A DNA stretch of 30,770 nucleotides from Christensenella sp. UBA7102 (GTDB taxonomy: Bacteria; Bacillota; Clostridia; Christensenellales; UBA1750). The DNA lies in NCBI GenBank assembly GCA_002492415.1, contig DKYK01000017.1:1-30770 (forward strand). The letters are read 5' to 3'. This document shows positions 29,683-30,770 of the stretch, in pieces; the first letter of the stretch is position 1; every line of letters starts with the position of its first letter. A program made the position numbers and the translations under genes. The notes under the pieces are model-generated. The model was not told the DNA's origin. It saw only the letters and a program-made list of their open reading frames with translations, and made no database searches.

Positions 29683-30770
29683 ATTTCAATCCACGCTCCC
29701 CGTATGGGGAGCGACGGTAGCGGAAACGACTACTTATATAAAGTACGAATTTCAATCCACGCTCCCCGTATGGGGAGCGACTCCAGACATAACAGCGCCA
29801 CTCTCAGCCAAAGAATTTCAATCCACGCTCCCCGTATGGGGAGCGACTTGTTAATTACTCCTTTTGTGTTTTAATTAGCATATTTCAATCCACGCTCCCC
29901 GTATGGGGAGCGACCGGGACGATGCGCAGGTGGCCAGCGAGATCTGCGAATTTCAATCCACGCTCCCCGTATGGGGAGCGACGGTGCTGTTTCCAGCGCA
30001 TTATATTAATTTCACATTTCAATCCACGCTCCCCGTATGGGGAGCGACTTGATCAGGTGATGCTCCAACGCATTGCCGCCATCAATTTCAATCCACGCTC
30101 CCCGTATGGGGAGCGACTGCGAGCTCATCGGATACAAAAAGATAATGGAGATTTCAATCCACGCTCCCCGTATGGGGAGCGACTACCGCCTGCCGCAGTC
30201 ACTGGCCCTAGCGCCGCAATTTCAATCCACGCTCCCCGTATGGGGAGCGACAGCTGCGCCTGCATCTCCCGCAACGTGAACTCATCATTTCAATCCACGC
30301 TCCCCGTATGGGGAGCGACTGGCGCTGCGCATGGCGGTGACCGAGGTGCGCAATTTCAATCCACGCTCCCCGTATGGGGAGCGACCGTCAAAGTCTGCAC
30401 AATTCTGTGCATGATTGACTATTTCAATCCACGCTCCCCGTATGGGGAGCGACGTGCACCACCTTGCCCTGCATCACCAGCTCGCATTTCAATCCACGCT
30501 CCCCGTATGGGGAGCGACGTTCCGCACGGAGTTCAAGCTGTGGATGGCGATATTTCAATCCACGCTCCCCGTATGGGGAGCGACGCCAGACCGGCGGCAC
30601 CTCCGACATCGCCCGGCTATTTCAATCCACGCTCCCCGTATGGGGAGCGACAGGCAGATAACTTCAACGTTACACGCCGATTAATTTCAATCCACGCTCC
30701 CCGTATGGGGAGCGACCAAGCTCCCAATCGCCGCCAAATATGGTGTGGATATTTCAATCCACGCTCCCCG
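29683..30770 (-). CRISPR. type I-C-like CRISPR array, trailer part (continues past right edge)
   Basis: Sixteen identical 33-nt repeats plus the first 20 nt of a seventeenth begin at 29683, 29749, 29815, 29882, 29950, 30016, 30085, 30151, 30219, 30287, 30353, 30421, 30486, 30552, 30619, 30684 and 30751. The 16 spacers are 32-36 nt and all different. Each repeat holds the palindrome GCTCCCC-GTAT-GGGGAGC. Read on the reverse strand, the repeat begins GTCGC and ends GTGGATTGAAAT, the classic type I-C repeat end that becomes the crRNA 5' handle. The array is therefore transcribed leftward; the leader and newest spacers lie to the right of the window and the oldest spacers are here. No cas gene is present in the window. 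Confidence 0.98.

Noticed and set aside
29614..30684. Short open frames repeating STLPVWGAT or IHAPRMGSD across the array.
   Set aside because: They are translations of the CRISPR repeat itself, a well-known source of false proteins.

Overview
The window reads as chromosome of a GC-rich Firmicute, probably a gut or anaerobic Clostridia-type bacterium. Supporting this are strong AGGAGG-type ribosome binding sites, consensus TTGACA/TATAAT promoters, and Firmicute-typical genes (YdjI-like SPFH protein, NiaR, YugP-type peptidase, LrgAB, a sodium-pump decarboxylase beta subunit). The species cannot be named from the sequence alone.

Left third (1-10.0 kb): mostly housekeeping and unknown genes in short divergent units. 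They are a 5'-truncated view of an SPFH/YdjI gene, ybaK (Cys-tRNA(Pro) deacylase), murA, a YaeR-like VOC protein, a GNAT acetyltransferase, a nuclease-helicase fusion of the DinG/XPD type, niaR and a YugP-like zinc peptidase. They are followed by two tandem related GTPases and a lipoprotein whose only plausible initiation codon is ACG.

Middle (10.1-24.9 kb): asnS, a Na+-translocating decarboxylase beta subunit and a 47-residue single-span companion form one rightward unit, followed by a short KdpD-like kinase and KdpE. A strong bidirectional terminator separates these from a six-gene leftward operon (M28 peptidase, M24 aminopeptidase P, LrgA, LrgB, Nudix, SDR). A 514-bp non-coding stretch upstream of that operon carries a perfect DnaA box inside a cluster of near matches. 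Leftward genes for an RraA-like protein, an MFS transporter and leuA follow, each with its own recognisable promoter.

Right third (24.9-30.77 kb): an accessory region, visibly more AT-rich in places. It holds a wrecked LysR gene, a fragment resembling glutamate 5-kinase, and an MFS exporter. A TetR regulator, a 141-residue membrane protein and a 46-residue membrane peptide form a unit, and near-identical operators sit at both the tetR and MFS promoters. Next come a solitary degenerate CRISPR repeat and a hicA pseudogene followed by an intact hicB. The window ends in the distal (trailer) part of a type I-C-like CRISPR array, with 16 full identical 33-nt repeats, one cut repeat and 16 spacers. 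The array is read leftward, so the leader, and probably the cas genes, lie beyond the right edge.

The most unusual items are the isolated degenerate repeat with its own leftward promoter, the hicA nonsense codon that completes a perfect 28-nt palindrome, the ACG-initiated lipoprotein behind two GTPases, and the DnaA-box cluster far from any dnaA gene. Nothing here can be proved a new system from sequence alone. The tandem GTPase-lipoprotein unit and the relic-repeat/HicAB/CRISPR junction are the best candidates.
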